A stretch of DNA of 64,000 nt from an uncultured Peptostreptococcaceae bacterium (lineage in GTDB: Bacteria > Bacillota > Clostridia > Peptostreptococcales > Anaerovoracaceae), in assembly GCA_905235115.1 (NCBI GenBank), contig CAJOKT010000002.1:1-64000 (forward strand), written 5' to 3'. Positions within the stretch are counted from its first letter, which is position 1. The number at the start of each line of letters is the position of its first letter. The translations under genes were made by a program, and so were the position numbers. Under the pieces are notes generated by a model. The model had not been told where the DNA came from. It ran no database searches and was given only the letters and a program-made list of their open reading frames with translations. Below are positions 17,982 through 25,936 of this stretch, piece by piece.

Positions 17982-19340
17982 TTATTTTCTGCACTTGTAC
18001 GTGACGCATGCCCGGTAGAAATTTTTTGCTGCGGATGGGTCGGAGCACAGATGAATATGGGGGTAGCCTGCGTAGAGGGTATCCCATCCGACGCACTCGG
18101 TCCGGGAAAGACCGTTGGGCTTGGTCAGGGTGAAGTCACTTCCGATTTCCGTGCTGTCCCAGTGGTGGAATTCGTGGACAGGGATCTCCTGACCTGCCTT
18201 GAGGAGCAGGTTATCTTTCAGGGCCTTCATCCTGGCGTAGCCGAATCTCACCAGCTTTCCGGTATCACCGGATGAGCCGGGGAGTATGCCGCAGACTTTT
18301 CTTTCACCGATGGCTTCCTGAATGTACATGAAGCCTCCGCATTCGGCGATGGTGGGGAGCCCGGCCTGCACGGCCTCCCTGACGGAAGCAAGCATGGTCT
18401 CATTGGAACAGAGTTCATCCAGATGAAGTTCGGGGTAGCCTCCTCCCAGATAGAGACCATGGATGTCATGGGGCAGGGCATGGTCTTCCATGGGGCTGAA
18501 TTCGACTATTTCAGCCCCCATCTTTCTCAGCAGGTCCAGGCCGTCTTCATAATAGAAACAGAAAGCCTTGTCCCTGGCCAGGGCGATCCTGATCTTCTCG
18601 GGGAATTCTTCGGGAAAGATATCCTCGTATTCTATGTCCCGGGACTGGGATGCCAGTTCTGTCAGGCCTTCCATGTCTATGGTCTCCAGGGCCCTGCGGC
18701 CCAGTTTCATATCCTTCTCTCTGATGTCGTCGATCTCCCGGGCGGTGATCAGACCCAGATGCCTGCTTCCCACGGAGCAGTCCTTCATCATGGGAAGGAA
18801 ACCCAGCGGCCTGACGCGGCCTTTGAACTCGGAGAGGATGGCTTCCTTAAGGGGACCGTAGGTATTATCCGAAGCGCCGTTAAAGATAACTCCCCGGATG
18901 GTGCTGTCCGGCCTGAAGTCCGTAAAGCCTCTGATGAGAGCAGGCACGGACATGGCCATTCCCTTGACGTTCACCACCAGAACTGCGGGGCAGCCCAGTA
19001 TTTTGCTTAAGGCGTAGCTTGAAGCGCCGGTGGATGTCATGGACAGTCCGTCGTAATAACCCATTACCCCTTCCGTGACGGAAATATCTCCCTTGAGGCT
19101 GTTTGAGGCATAGAGATATCTGACGGTATTATCGTTCAATAGATACATGTCCAGATTGCTTGAAGGGATGTCCGTGACCTTCTGATGGAACATGGGATCG
19201 ATGTAATCCGGTCCGCATTTGAAGGACACCGGGCGGCGTCCCATCATCTTGAGAGCCTCCAGAATCGCGCATACCACAGTGGTCTTTCCGGAATTGCTGG
19301 ATGGTGCGGATATCAAAATGCCGTTTATGCTTTGCTTCAT
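17982..19340 (-). CDS. cbiA: cobyrinate a,c-diamide synthase
   Basis: CbiA (452 residues from this start) amidates side chains a and c of cobyrinate with glutamine and ATP. N-terminal P-loop ILISAPSSNSGKTTVVCAIL, then FKCGPDYIDPMFH and EGVMGYYDG; the C-terminal amidotransferase part has GLYLGGGYPELHLDEL and the nucleophile in IAECGGFMYIQEAI. MKQSINGIL at 19340 gives the usual N-terminus; an ATG at 19352 is an in-frame alternative closer to GGAAAGG. It is the only - strand gene in the window and is convergent to the cbi operon, so it is not under the first riboswitch. Confidence 0.94.
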   Translation of the reverse strand: MKQSINGILISAPSSNSGKTTVVCAILEALKMMGRRPVSFKCGPDYIDPMFHQKVTDIPSSNLDMYLLNDNTVRYLYASNSLKGDISVTEGVMGYYDGLSMTSTGASSYALSKILGCPAVLVVNVKGMAMSVPALIRGFTDFRPDSTIRGVIFNGASDNTYGPLKEAILSEFKGRVRPLGFLPMMKDCSVGSRHLGLITAREIDDIREKDMKLGRRALETIDMEGLTELASQSRDIEYEDIFPEEFPEKIRIALARDKAFCFYYEDGLDLLRKMGAEIVEFSPMEDHALPHDIHGLYLGGGYPELHLDELCSNETMLASVREAVQAGLPTIAECGGFMYIQEAIGERKVCGILPGSSGDTGKLVRFGYARMKALKDNLLLKAGQEIPVHEFHHWDSTEIGSDFTLTKPNGLSRTECVGWDTLYAGYPHIHLCSDPSAAKNFYRACVTYKCRK

Positions 19341-19380
19341 GGGTAGGATCATTTCCTTTCCGCGGCGGGGCCGCACATTG

Positions 19381-19410
19381 ATTTTAACAAATTACTGTGA
19401 AAGTCCGCAA
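19381..19410 (-). promoter_or_regulatory. candidate cbiA promoter
   Basis: On the - strand TTGCGG (19410-19405) and TAAAAT (19386-19381) are spaced by 18 bases. It gives a leader too short (about 35 bases) for a cobalamin riboswitch, so cbiA seems unregulated by that route. Confidence 0.4.
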
Positions 19411-19448
19411 CAGAGTTTTTCGTTTAAGCACGTTTTTCGGTTTTTTTC

Positions 19449-19479
19449 TTTACAGAAGTGCAAAATAATTTGGTATAAT
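19449..19479 (+). promoter_or_regulatory. extended -10 promoter of the lipoprotein gene
   Basis: TTTACA at 19449, then TGG directly before TATAAT at 19474-19479. The 19-base spacing is long, but the TG extension compensates for that. It drives a structured leader of about 105 bases. Confidence 0.55.
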
Positions 19480-19487
19480 AACGATTA

Positions 19488-19563
19488 CGTTTGATCGGAG
19501 GAGGGCCGCACCCGTACCGGGGTCAGGACCTTATCCCGGTGAAACGAAAAGGGATAATAGACA
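19488..19563 (+). promoter_or_regulatory. structured 5' leader, possible riboswitch of undetermined class
   Basis: The leader contains GTACCGGGGTCAGGAC (19514-19529). Two mutually exclusive stems can be drawn: CCGGG with CCCGG (about 19517-19521 and 19533-19538), and TTATCCC (19531-19537) with GGGATAA (19551-19557). GTACC plus GGTCAGGAC recalls the guanidine-III (ykkC-III) consensus as I remember it, but the pseudoknot stems of that class do not fit cleanly. No U-tract follows, so control would be at translation. Class and ligand are unproven. Confidence 0.35.
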
Positions 19564-19591
19564 AATTTCATCTGACAAGGAGAGAAAATCA

Positions 19592-20467
19592 ATGAAGAGA
19601 TCTTTTATGAAATTTTTTGCTGTGATTTTAATGATAGCAATGGTGTTCACCGTGACAGCATGCGGCTCACAGGGTGATTCTGATGGTCCCGGAAACTCAG
19701 CAGATGCCAACGAGACACTTGTGGCTTTAAGCGACACCTTTAACGGGCTTGACATTGTAAAGCAGTTTGCGGGTTATGAAGGCTACACCTTCGAGAGCAG
19801 CGTGGCGGGGGATACCATATCTCTGGCTATGGGCTACGGCGAAGACCTTACTGTTTCTGATTTTACTCTGGAAGGAGACATCCTCAGCGCGGACGGAGGC
19901 CTTACAGAAGAGAACATCTATCCCTCCATCGTTCTTGCCACGGCCAAGGCTGTTATGGACGGCTACGATGAGGACACTGCCACAGCGGCGCTTTCTCACA
20001 ATTCCGCAACAGAGATGACCCTTGAGGAAAACGGCATACTAATTAACGATGACAGCTTCCAGATCGACATGTCGAAGACCATTACCCTGAAGGATATGTC
20101 TGACGTATACGTCACCCTGGACGACCTCGGAGAAAGGGACGAGAACACCACTTCCATGCTGGGCCATGCAGGAGAGATCTCTTACGTGATGTACCTGAGC
20201 GATTTCGGCGACACGGTACTTACGGTCGGAGAGCCCGGAGAACTTACAGAGAGAGCCTACAAGTCACTGCTCACCCTGGTAGAGTACGTATACGGCAAGG
20301 AAGCAGCTGATGAATTCGCTGCTCAGTATCCCGAGATCGCAGAAGCAAGCTTCGGAAGATACACCGTATCCATAGATCCGGAGAATGAGGATTATGCGGA
20401 AATGTACCAGCAGCTCTACGACAAAGGAAACAGGCTTCTGGAACTGAAGGTGGCAAGCGAAGGTTGA
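19592..20467 (+). CDS. lipoprotein, unknown function
   Basis: A 291-residue protein with a type II signal peptide (MKRSFMKFFAVILMIAMVF, lipobox VTAC) and an acidic mature part. After ETLVALSDTFNG the text GLDIVKQFAGYEGYTFESS suggests a small repeated alpha/beta domain; no catalytic motif is evident. AGGAGAGAAA precedes the ATG. It stands alone between a dedicated promoter with a structured leader and a terminator, so it is its own transcription unit. Function is not recognised. Confidence 0.7.
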   Translation: MKRSFMKFFAVILMIAMVFTVTACGSQGDSDGPGNSADANETLVALSDTFNGLDIVKQFAGYEGYTFESSVAGDTISLAMGYGEDLTVSDFTLEGDILSADGGLTEENIYPSIVLATAKAVMDGYDEDTATAALSHNSATEMTLEENGILINDDSFQIDMSKTITLKDMSDVYVTLDDLGERDENTTSMLGHAGEISYVMYLSDFGDTVLTVGEPGELTERAYKSLLTLVEYVYGKEAADEFAAQYPEIAEASFGRYTVSIDPENEDYAEMYQQLYDKGNRLLELKVASEG

Positions 20468-20505
20468 CAACAAGGCAAAACATAAAACCTACCAGATTTG
20501 AAAAT

Positions 20506-20530
20506 GACCGGCTCCTGCCGGTCGTTTTTT
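20506..20530 (+). terminator. Rho-independent terminator
   Basis: GACCGGC/GCCGGTC stem with TCCT loop and GTTTTTT. It ends the lipoprotein transcript. Confidence 0.9.
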
Positions 20531-20662
20531 CGACCGATCTATATCAGGGCCTTCAGTCCATTTGATGATAAACGTGGCATGTTGTATCCGAGTATGATAT
20601 AATCAACATCAGATTTTAAAGTGTTTTCTGAAATGAAGCCTGACGGGAGGACTAAAGTACTT

Positions 20663-20914
20663 ATGCTTTTTAAGGAACATCAGTGGACAATAGTGGCCGT
20701 AATAGCGGTCATCGGACTGATCTCGGGGATCATCAATTCCTATCTTGGAAAGAAGAGACAGAAGAACCGGGTGGATGAGCCCTTCAAGGTGGTAAGCGAG
20801 AGGCTCACCAGGGCCAGAGCAGGAGCTGCGGGGAAGTATTACAAGGCTGCTGACAGCGATATCTACCAGAAGGAAAGGGAGAGGACGGAGGAAGATCATG
20901 CATTGCGAGACTGA
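20663..20914 (+). CDS. small membrane protein, unknown
   Basis: An 83-residue protein with one membrane helix (WTIVAVIAVIGLISGIINSYLG) and a basic, cytoplasm-facing tail rich in Arg, Lys and Glu. The start is uncertain: ATG 20663 has GGGAGG 12 bases upstream, and in-frame ATG 20633 and GTG 20621 would add 10-14 residues. A TATAAT lies at 20597. The end overlaps the acetyltransferase gene by 17 bases. No family is recognised. Confidence 0.5.
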   Translation: MLFKEHQWTIVAVIAVIGLISGIINSYLGKKRQKNRVDEPFKVVSERLTRARAGAAGKYYKAADSDIYQKERERTEEDHALRD

Positions 20915-21452
20915 GGATCTGATCATAAGAGACAGTGAACTTGAGGATGTGGATCAGTTTTTTCAGTGGGAGACGCGGCCTGAAGTCACGGAATTCTTCA
21001 GCATCTCCAGATATCAGACAAGAGATGACGTGTACGATAAGTTCTTCAGGGACAGGAACGATCCCTCTGCTTCCCAGTTCACCATACTTCTTAAGCAGGA
21101 AGGACAGGGACCGGTCATGATCGGCCGTGTGGTCCTTGGAGACCTTATCCCGGGCTGGAAGGGAGAGATCTGGAGGATATACATCGCAGACACGTCCTTC
21201 AGAGGAAAGGGATACGGCTATCAGGCCCTCAGAGCCGTCATGGACTATATGTTTACTGTACTTGAGATGGAGAGGGTGTACCTGGATTTTTACACGGGAA
21301 ACCCTGCGGAGTCCCTTTATCTTAAGGCAGGCTTCACAGAAGAGGGGGTCTTAAGGAGGAACTGCCGGAAGGACGGAGAGCTCCACGACGTGCATCTGAT
21401 GTCCATCTTAAAGGACGAGTATCTGGCAACGCTCGGTGACCGTACAAAATAG
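20898..21452 (+). CDS. GNAT family N-acetyltransferase
   Basis: A 184-residue acetyl-CoA-dependent acetyltransferase of the RimJ/RimL type. It starts with CETEDLIIRDSELEDVDQFFQW, has the acetyl-CoA loop RGKGYGYQALRAVMDYMF, and the C-terminal NPAESLYLKAGFTEEGVLRR typical for RimL-like and antibiotic-type acetyltransferases. The substrate is unknown. It is probably co-transcribed with the preceding small membrane protein. Confidence 0.85.
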   Translation: MHCETEDLIIRDSELEDVDQFFQWETRPEVTEFFSISRYQTRDDVYDKFFRDRNDPSASQFTILLKQEGQGPVMIGRVVLGDLIPGWKGEIWRIYIADTSFRGKGYGYQALRAVMDYMFTVLEMERVYLDFYTGNPAESLYLKAGFTEEGVLRRNCRKDGELHDVHLMSILKDEYLATLGDRTK

Positions 21453-21694
21453 CGCAAAACCCCGGGCTTCACCCTGTGCAATGAGATAACACCCGATCCC
21501 GGGAAATCGCGAGGCCATGCTTCTTAGCTGCGCCTTTACATTCCGTGAAACAGGGGAGGACATTGAGGATGTGCTTACTGCTGAAAGACCGGAGATGCTC
21601 CGGATGTATATCCGACGGAGGCGGCGCTTCTCAGGCCGGATGATATGAAGGAGTTCAGACTGACAGAGGAAATATAGGCTAAGGAGGCACGGAC
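21453..21694 (+). other. intergenic stretch without a convincing gene
   Basis: It begins with a partly palindromic CCCGGG-rich stretch (CCCCGGGCTT at 21461 and GATCCCGGGAAATC near 21493) but has no T-run. A 43-codon frame at 21518-21649 (MLLSCAFTFRETGEDIEDV...) has no good ribosome site and an Arg-rich end, and is more likely a relic or chance. TAAGGAGG just before 21695 belongs to the nitroreductase gene. Confidence 0.4.
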
Positions 21695-22357
21695 ATGGAT
21701 GTAATACAGGCGATCCGGGAAAGACATTCGGTAAGAAATTACTCAGACAGAAAAATAGAGGCCGATAAGGCCGAAGCTATCAGGGCGAAGATCGGCGAAC
21801 TGAACAGAGAGGGAAACCTTCACCTTCAGTTTCTTGAGGATGCGGGAAAGACCTTTAACCGGCTGATGAGTAGGGCCATGGGACTGGGCAGCGCACCCAG
21901 CGTCATAGCCTGCGTGGGCCCCGATGACGAGGATCTTAACGAACGAGTGGGATACTACGGAGAGCAGGTGGTGCTCCTGGCGCAGCAGCTGGGCCTCAAC
22001 ACTTGCTGGGCAGGCACGTTCAGCACAAAAAACGTTCCTGCGGAGATCGGTCAGGGCGAGCGCCTGGTCATAGTCATAGCCATAGGCTACGGACAGACTC
22101 AGGGCTCTGAGCACAGGTCCAAGACCCCTGAGCAGGTATCCCCGGGGATCGATGACAAGCCCGAGTGGTTCAGATTCGGAGTCGAGATGGCGCTTCTGGC
22201 TCCCACAGCCATCAATCAGCAGAAATTCGAGATCGGTCTTTCAGACGACGGAACGGTGACCTTCACCGATAAGGGAGGGGCCTTCAGCAGGGTGGATCTG
22301 GGCATAGTCAGATGCCATTTCGAGGCAGGCGCAGACCATATGAGATCACAGGAATAA
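21695..22357 (+). CDS. nitroreductase family protein
   Basis: A 220-residue FMN-binding nitroreductase-fold protein. The N-terminal AIRERHSVRNYSDRKI is the family signature (arginines contact FMN phosphate), the middle GEQVVLLAQQLGLNTCWAG is the usual hydrophobic helix, and VEMALLAPTAINQQKFEI replaces the normally N-terminal APSA.NQP element. This arrangement with a late PTA-NQQ motif occurs in a Clostridial subgroup. The electron acceptor is unknown. Confidence 0.85.
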   Translation: MDVIQAIRERHSVRNYSDRKIEADKAEAIRAKIGELNREGNLHLQFLEDAGKTFNRLMSRAMGLGSAPSVIACVGPDDEDLNERVGYYGEQVVLLAQQLGLNTCWAGTFSTKNVPAEIGQGERLVIVIAIGYGQTQGSEHRSKTPEQVSPGIDDKPEWFRFGVEMALLAPTAINQQKFEIGLSDDGTVTFTDKGGAFSRVDLGIVRCHFEAGADHMRSQE

Positions 22358-22391
22358 GAATAAAACAGGCTCTGATCTTGAGAATCGGGGC

Positions 22392-22420
22392 TTGATTTTA
22401 TCTGTACGCGGTGTTATATT
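22392..22420 (+). promoter_or_regulatory. promoter of the second cobalamin riboswitch
   Basis: TTGATT at 22392-22397 and TATATT at 22415-22420 with 17-base spacing, directly ahead of the aptamer. Confidence 0.6.
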
Positions 22421-22439
22421 CAAGTTGACAAGTGGATAT

Positions 22440-22602
22440 CATCCATGTTCCGCAATCGTGCTTATTGCGGTGAAAATGGAACCGGGTGAGAATCCCGGGC
22501 GGTCCCGCCACTGTGATGACGTTGCCTGAACATTGTGCCATTGGGTAGATTCTGAGAAGGCGTTCGGGTCTGAGAGTCTGAGCCAGGAGACATGCATGGA
22601 TG
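22440..22602 (+). promoter_or_regulatory. cobalamin riboswitch, second copy
   Basis: A near-consensus aptamer: TGGAACCGGGTGAGAATCCC, GGGCGGTCCCGCCACTGTGA, and the B12 box GAGCCAGGAGACATGC at 22580-22595. The P1 stem pairs ATCCATGT at about 22441 with ACATGCATGGAT at about 22590-22601. It is closer to the canonical sequence than the first copy. The following hairpins act as terminators. The next gene at 22887 has its own promoter, so what this switch controls is unclear. Confidence 0.95.
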
Positions 22603-22668
22603 AGAGATCAGACTGTGTCGGTGAAACACGGATGGATCAAAATATTTCTCCTAAACAGCGAAAACGGG

Positions 22669-22699
22669 CTGCGGAAGTTGATGCCGCAGCGATTTTTTT
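22669..22699 (+). terminator. terminator of the second cobalamin riboswitch
   Basis: CTGCGG/CCGCAG stem with 9-base loop followed by CGATTTTTTT. It lies 67 bases after the aptamer and is the likely regulated terminator. Confidence 0.8.
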
Positions 22700-22716
22700 G
22701 CAAACGCTTTTCATCC

Positions 22717-22746
22717 CGCGGAGGGGAGAGGGGTCTCCCTTCCGCG
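22717..22746. other. strong GC hairpin in riboswitch tail
   Basis: CGCGGAGGGGAGA pairs with TCTCCCTTCCGCG around a GGGG loop (13 pairs with one G-T). There is no T-run, so it is a stable structure rather than a terminator. Confidence 0.7.
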
Positions 22747-22760
22747 ATCCATCCCCCCTG

Positions 22761-22792
22761 AGCCCTTCATTGATCGTGAAAGGGTCTTTTTT
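22761..22792 (+). terminator. second terminator behind the riboswitch
   Basis: AGCCCTTCA pairs with TGAAAGGGT (one base bulged) and is followed by CTTTTTT. With the hairpins at 22669 and 22717 it makes three consecutive structures and should block nearly all read-through. Confidence 0.75.
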
Positions 22793-22826
22793 GTAAGATG
22801 ATATGGACGTGCGATGCGCCTGCGGG

Positions 22827-22855
22827 TTGATTTGAGTGGCCGGGTCTGGTATATT
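22827..22855 (+). promoter_or_regulatory. promoter of the cysteine-rich gene and CYTH gene
   Basis: TTGATT at 22827-22832 and TATATT at 22850-22855, 17-base spacing. It lies after all riboswitch terminators and 31 bases before the next ATG, which separates this gene from riboswitch control. Confidence 0.6.
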
Positions 22856-22886
22856 TTGCTTAAAGATCTCATAAGGAGGCTGAGTT

Positions 22887-23183
22887 ATGAGCGACAGAAA
22901 CATCACCACAGAGAACTATAAGTTTTTCCAGCACAGGGAGTGCGAATTCTTCCCCTGCCATGAAACGAAGCATCCGGAGGATTTCAACTGTCTTTTCTGC
23001 TACTGTCCCCTCTATGCTCTGGGCGACAGCTGCGGAGGAAATTTCAAATATACTGAGGGAGGCTTCAAAGACTGCTCCGGCTGCATGCTGCCTCACGTAA
23101 GGAAGAACTATGCCTACGTCATCGGCAAGTATTCGGAAATACTGGACGTGGTCAGAAGAAACACCTCAGTCAGGGAGGAGTAA
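22887..23183 (+). CDS. cysteine-rich small domain protein (PF04071-like)
   Basis: 98 residues with a conserved cysteine pattern: FFPCHETKHPEDFNCLFCYCPLY, then GDSCGG, and KDCSGCMLPHV. This is the cysteine-rich small domain that is repeatedly found next to or fused with cobalamin biosynthesis genes, probably binding a metal ion. Its position behind a cobalamin riboswitch agrees with that link, although a separate promoter is visible at 22827. AAGGAGG precedes the ATG. The biochemical role is not known. Confidence 0.7.
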   Translation: MSDRNITTENYKFFQHRECEFFPCHETKHPEDFNCLFCYCPLYALGDSCGGNFKYTEGGFKDCSGCMLPHVRKNYAYVIGKYSEILDVVRRNTSVREE

Positions 23184-23184
23184 A

Positions 23185-23844
23185 GTGGAAATAGAATTCA
23201 AATATGTTGCGGGTCCCGAGCAGGGCTCAGGCCTTCTGAACGATCTTGCCCGTGAATACGGAAGGGAGATAAGGATGATCCCCATGGACGCGGTGTACTA
23301 CGATACAGAGGACAGGGCGCTGAACGATATCCGCGTGGTATACAGGATAAGAACAGAAGGGGACAGGACGGTGCTCACCGTGAAATACGGAAAGGGCTCA
23401 GATAAGAACAGCAAGGGTCTGTACAGGCGGCAGGAGGAAAACATATCCGTGCCCGCGGATTTCAAAGAGAAGCCCGGCATTGACGTTCTGGAGGATATCC
23501 CGGTATACAGGGAGATCGACAAGGCTGTGGGCGGACAGTATTCCGACCTCCTTGGGGTCATGCTTCCCCTTAAGAAGCTGGTCCCCGTCATGGAGATGCA
23601 GTTCACAAGAAGAGAACTGGACGTGCCCATTGGTTCCCCGGGGTCTGTGGCCACGGTATCCTACGACAGCGGTGTCATCATGGCCGGGGGCAGGGAAGAA
23701 CAGATCTCTGAGGTGGAGATAGAACTGAAAGAAGGCACGGAGGCCGATCTCGTAAGATTCAGCGAAGAAATCGCGGCAAAATACTGCTTAATCCCCGGGT
23801 TGAAGAGCAAATATTCCCGGGGAATCAAGCTTTTAAACGAATGA
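23185..23844 (+). CDS. CYTH domain protein (triphosphate tunnel family)
   Basis: 219 residues from a GTG start at 23185, chosen because GGGAGGAG lies directly upstream and the protein then begins VEIEFKYV, the ExExK-type motif that opens all CYTH domains. Further tunnel strands are YYDTEDRALNDI, VVYRIRTEGDRTVLTVKYG, MQFTRREL, and ISEVEIELKEG. CYTH enzymes hydrolyse inorganic triphosphate or thiamine triphosphate, or are adenylate cyclases; which applies here cannot be told. It is 1 base behind the cysteine-rich gene and probably co-transcribed. Confidence 0.85.
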   Translation: MEIEFKYVAGPEQGSGLLNDLAREYGREIRMIPMDAVYYDTEDRALNDIRVVYRIRTEGDRTVLTVKYGKGSDKNSKGLYRRQEENISVPADFKEKPGIDVLEDIPVYREIDKAVGGQYSDLLGVMLPLKKLVPVMEMQFTRRELDVPIGSPGSVATVSYDSGVIMAGGREEQISEVEIELKEGTEADLVRFSEEIAAKYCLIPGLKSKYSRGIKLLNE

Positions 23845-23860
23845 TCAGCAAAAAAACAGG

Positions 23861-23899
23861 GACAGCGGCTCAAATGACCGCTGTCTTTTGTGTTTTTTT
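23861..23899 (+). terminator. Rho-independent terminator
   Basis: GACAGCGG/CCGCTGTC stem with 8-base loop followed by TTTTGTGTTTTTTT. Confidence 0.88.
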
Positions 23900-23931
23900 G
23901 ATGAAAACTGACGGTTTCACGTGGCTCTTGC

Positions 23932-23960
23932 TTTACTTTGACCACAATTGGGGGTATAAT
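23932..23960 (+). promoter_or_regulatory. promoter of the tig-clpP-clpX transcript
   Basis: TTTACT at 23932-23937 and TATAAT at 23955-23960 with 17-base spacing. I saw no CtsR-type operator in the leader. Confidence 0.55.
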
Positions 23961-24023
23961 ACACACCAAATAATGGCAGGATGTGCCCTTAAAGCGATCA
24001 TCAGGAGGAAAAAACAGATCACT

Positions 24024-25340
24024 ATGGAAACAAAATTTATTTCTAGAGAAGACAACAAGGTTAAATTTTCGATGGAATTCACAGCTGAGGAATTCGAAAA
24101 TGCTCAGATAGAAGCCTACAAAAAGACCAAGGATCAGTTCACTATCGACGGATTCAGAAAAGGCAAGGCTCCCAGGACTATCATCGAGAGACATTACGGA
24201 GAGGGCGTATTCTTCGAGGACGCGCTTGACGAGCTTTTCAGAGAGAACTACGTGAAAGCTCTGGACGAGCTTGATCTTGAGGTCATAGACAGCCCCGCGG
24301 CAGAGTTCACACAGCTGAAGAAGGGCGAAGGCTTTACAGCCACCATAACCGTTCCGGTATTCCCTGAAGTGGAAGTCAAGGACTATAAGGGGATCGAAGT
24401 GGTGAAGAGAGAAGGAAAGGTCGACGAGAAGGACGTTGACAACGACATCGAGAACATCAGAAAGAGAAACGCCAGGATGGTCTCCGTAGAGAGAGCAGCT
24501 GAGACAGGCGACACAGTATATTTTGATTATGCGGGATTTGTCGGCGATGAGCAGTTCCAGGGCGGAACTGCAGAGAAGCAGACCCTTAAGCTTGGTTCAG
24601 GCATGTTCATCCCCGGATTCGAGGAGGAGCTTCTTGGAGTGAAGGCAGGCGAGGACAGAGACGTGAACGTCACATTCCCCGAGGACTATCAGGCTGAGGA
24701 TCTTGCAGGAAAGGCTGCGGTATTCCACTGCCACATCCACGAGGTAAGAGAAGAGCAGCTTCCCGACGTGGACGACGATCTCGCAAAAGACGCCACAGAG
24801 TTTGAGACGCTGGATGAACTGAAGGACGCTACAAGGAAGAGACTTCAGGAGGCCGCAGAGAAGAACGCGGAGAACCAGATGAAGGATGAAGCGGCCGAAA
24901 AGCTGATGGCAGCCAACGAGTTCGAGATCCCCGCAGTTATGATCAATGATGAGCTCGACAGATCCATCAATGATTTCGCTCAGCAGATGTCATACTCAGG
25001 ACTCAGCCTTGACATGTACTTCCAGTACACCGACTCCACCATGGAGCAACTGAGAGATCAGATCAGACCTGACGCTGAGAAATCTGTGAAGCTGAGGATC
25101 CTCCTTCAGAACATCGCAAGGATGGAAGGCCTTGAGTGCACAGAGGACGACCTGAACTCTGAACTTGATCTGATGGCGAAGCAGTATGACTCCGAGCCCG
25201 AAGAGATCAGAAAGATGCTTGGCGAGGACAGCATCAGGTACTTCATGAAGGACATCCGGTCCAGGAAGGCCATGGATCTCATCTACGGCGAGACCGTAAA
25301 GGTGGAACCGGCTGAAGAAGCAAAAGAAGAGGAAAAATAA
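24024..25340 (+). CDS. tig: trigger factor
   Basis: Ribosome-associated chaperone and peptidyl-prolyl isomerase, 438 residues. I chose ATG 24024 (AGGAGGAA upstream) because the protein then starts [15 protein letters not shown]; the frame is open further up but crosses a terminator and promoter. The ribosome-docking loop is present as FRKGKAPR in the N-domain (about residues 42-49). The FKBP domain has [10 protein letters not shown] and [19 protein letters not shown]. The C-terminal helical arm region follows, with an acidic/Lys-rich tail. The stop overlaps clpP (TAATG). Confidence 0.95.
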   Translation: METKFISREDNKVKFSMEFTAEEFENAQIEAYKKTKDQFTIDGFRKGKAPRTIIERHYGEGVFFEDALDELFRENYVKALDELDLEVIDSPAAEFTQLKKGEGFTATITVPVFPEVEVKDYKGIEVVKREGKVDEKDVDNDIENIRKRNARMVSVERAAETGDTVYFDYAGFVGDEQFQGGTAEKQTLKLGSGMFIPGFEEELLGVKAGEDRDVNVTFPEDYQAEDLAGKAAVFHCHIHEVREEQLPDVDDDLAKDATEFETLDELKDATRKRLQEAAEKNAENQMKDEAAEKLMAANEFEIPAVMINDELDRSINDFAQQMSYSGLSLDMYFQYTDSTMEQLRDQIRPDAEKSVKLRILLQNIARMEGLECTEDDLNSELDLMAKQYDSEPEEIRKMLGEDSIRYFMKDIRSRKAMDLIYGETVKVEPAEEAKEEEK

Positions 25341-25921
25341 TGAACCTTATACCCTATGTCGTGGAGCAGACCCCTCAGGGCGAACGCTCCTATGATATCT
25401 ATTCCAGACTTCTCAAGGACAGGATCATATTCATCGGAGGCGAGATCACTGAGGATATGGCAAGCGCCGTTGTGGCCCAGCTCCTGTTCCTCGAGGCCGA
25501 GGACCCGGACAAGGATATCTGCATGTACATTAACAGCCCCGGAGGCTCTGTTTCCGCGGGACTGGCCATATATGACACCATGAAGTACATCAAGCCGGAG
25601 ATCTCAACCATAGCCATCGGTCTTGCCGCCAGCATGGGAGCTTTCCTGCTCCAGGCGGGCACCAAAGGGAAGAGATATTCTCTTCCCAATGCTGAGATCA
25701 TGATACATCAGCCTCTTGGCGGCGCCCAGGGCCAGGCTGAGGACATCCGGATACAGGCGGATCACATCATTAAGATCAGGGAAAAACTCAACGCCATCAT
25801 ATCCGAGAACACCGGACGTTCCGTGGAAGAGGTGGCGAAGGACACGGACAGGGATAATTTCATGACCCCTGAGGAGGCCGTAAGCTACGGTCTCATCGAT
25901 GAGGTCATAACTTCAAGGTAA
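25340..25921 (+). CDS. clpP: ATP-dependent Clp protease proteolytic subunit
   Basis: Serine protease of 193 residues forming the double heptamer barrel used by ClpX (and ClpC where present). The catalytic triad is Ser98 (GLAASMGAF), His123 (MIHQPLGG) and Asp172 (DTDRDNF), all in normal spacing. It starts 1 base inside the tig stop codon, so translation is coupled, and precedes clpX by 15 bases. Confidence 0.97.
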   Translation: MNLIPYVVEQTPQGERSYDIYSRLLKDRIIFIGGEITEDMASAVVAQLLFLEAEDPDKDICMYINSPGGSVSAGLAIYDTMKYIKPEISTIAIGLAASMGAFLLQAGTKGKRYSLPNAEIMIHQPLGGAQGQAEDIRIQADHIIKIREKLNAIISENTGRSVEEVAKDTDRDNFMTPEEAVSYGLIDEVITSR

Positions 25922-25936
25922 TACAGAAGGAGAACC

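Noticed and set aside
19488..19563. Firm assignment as guanidine-III riboswitch
   Set aside because: The conserved string matches only in part and the two pseudoknot helices cannot be drawn convincingly; I keep it as an unassigned structured leader.
21518..21649. 43-codon frame upstream of the nitroreductase gene
   Set aside because: No ribosome site, Arg-rich random-looking end, no homology recognised.
22533..22796. 87-codon frame through the second cobalamin riboswitch
   Set aside because: It overlaps the B12 box and all three hairpins and encodes no recognisable protein.
23841..24023. N-terminal extension of trigger factor
   Set aside because: It crosses a terminator and the promoter; ATG 24024 has AGGAGGAA and the family N-terminus.
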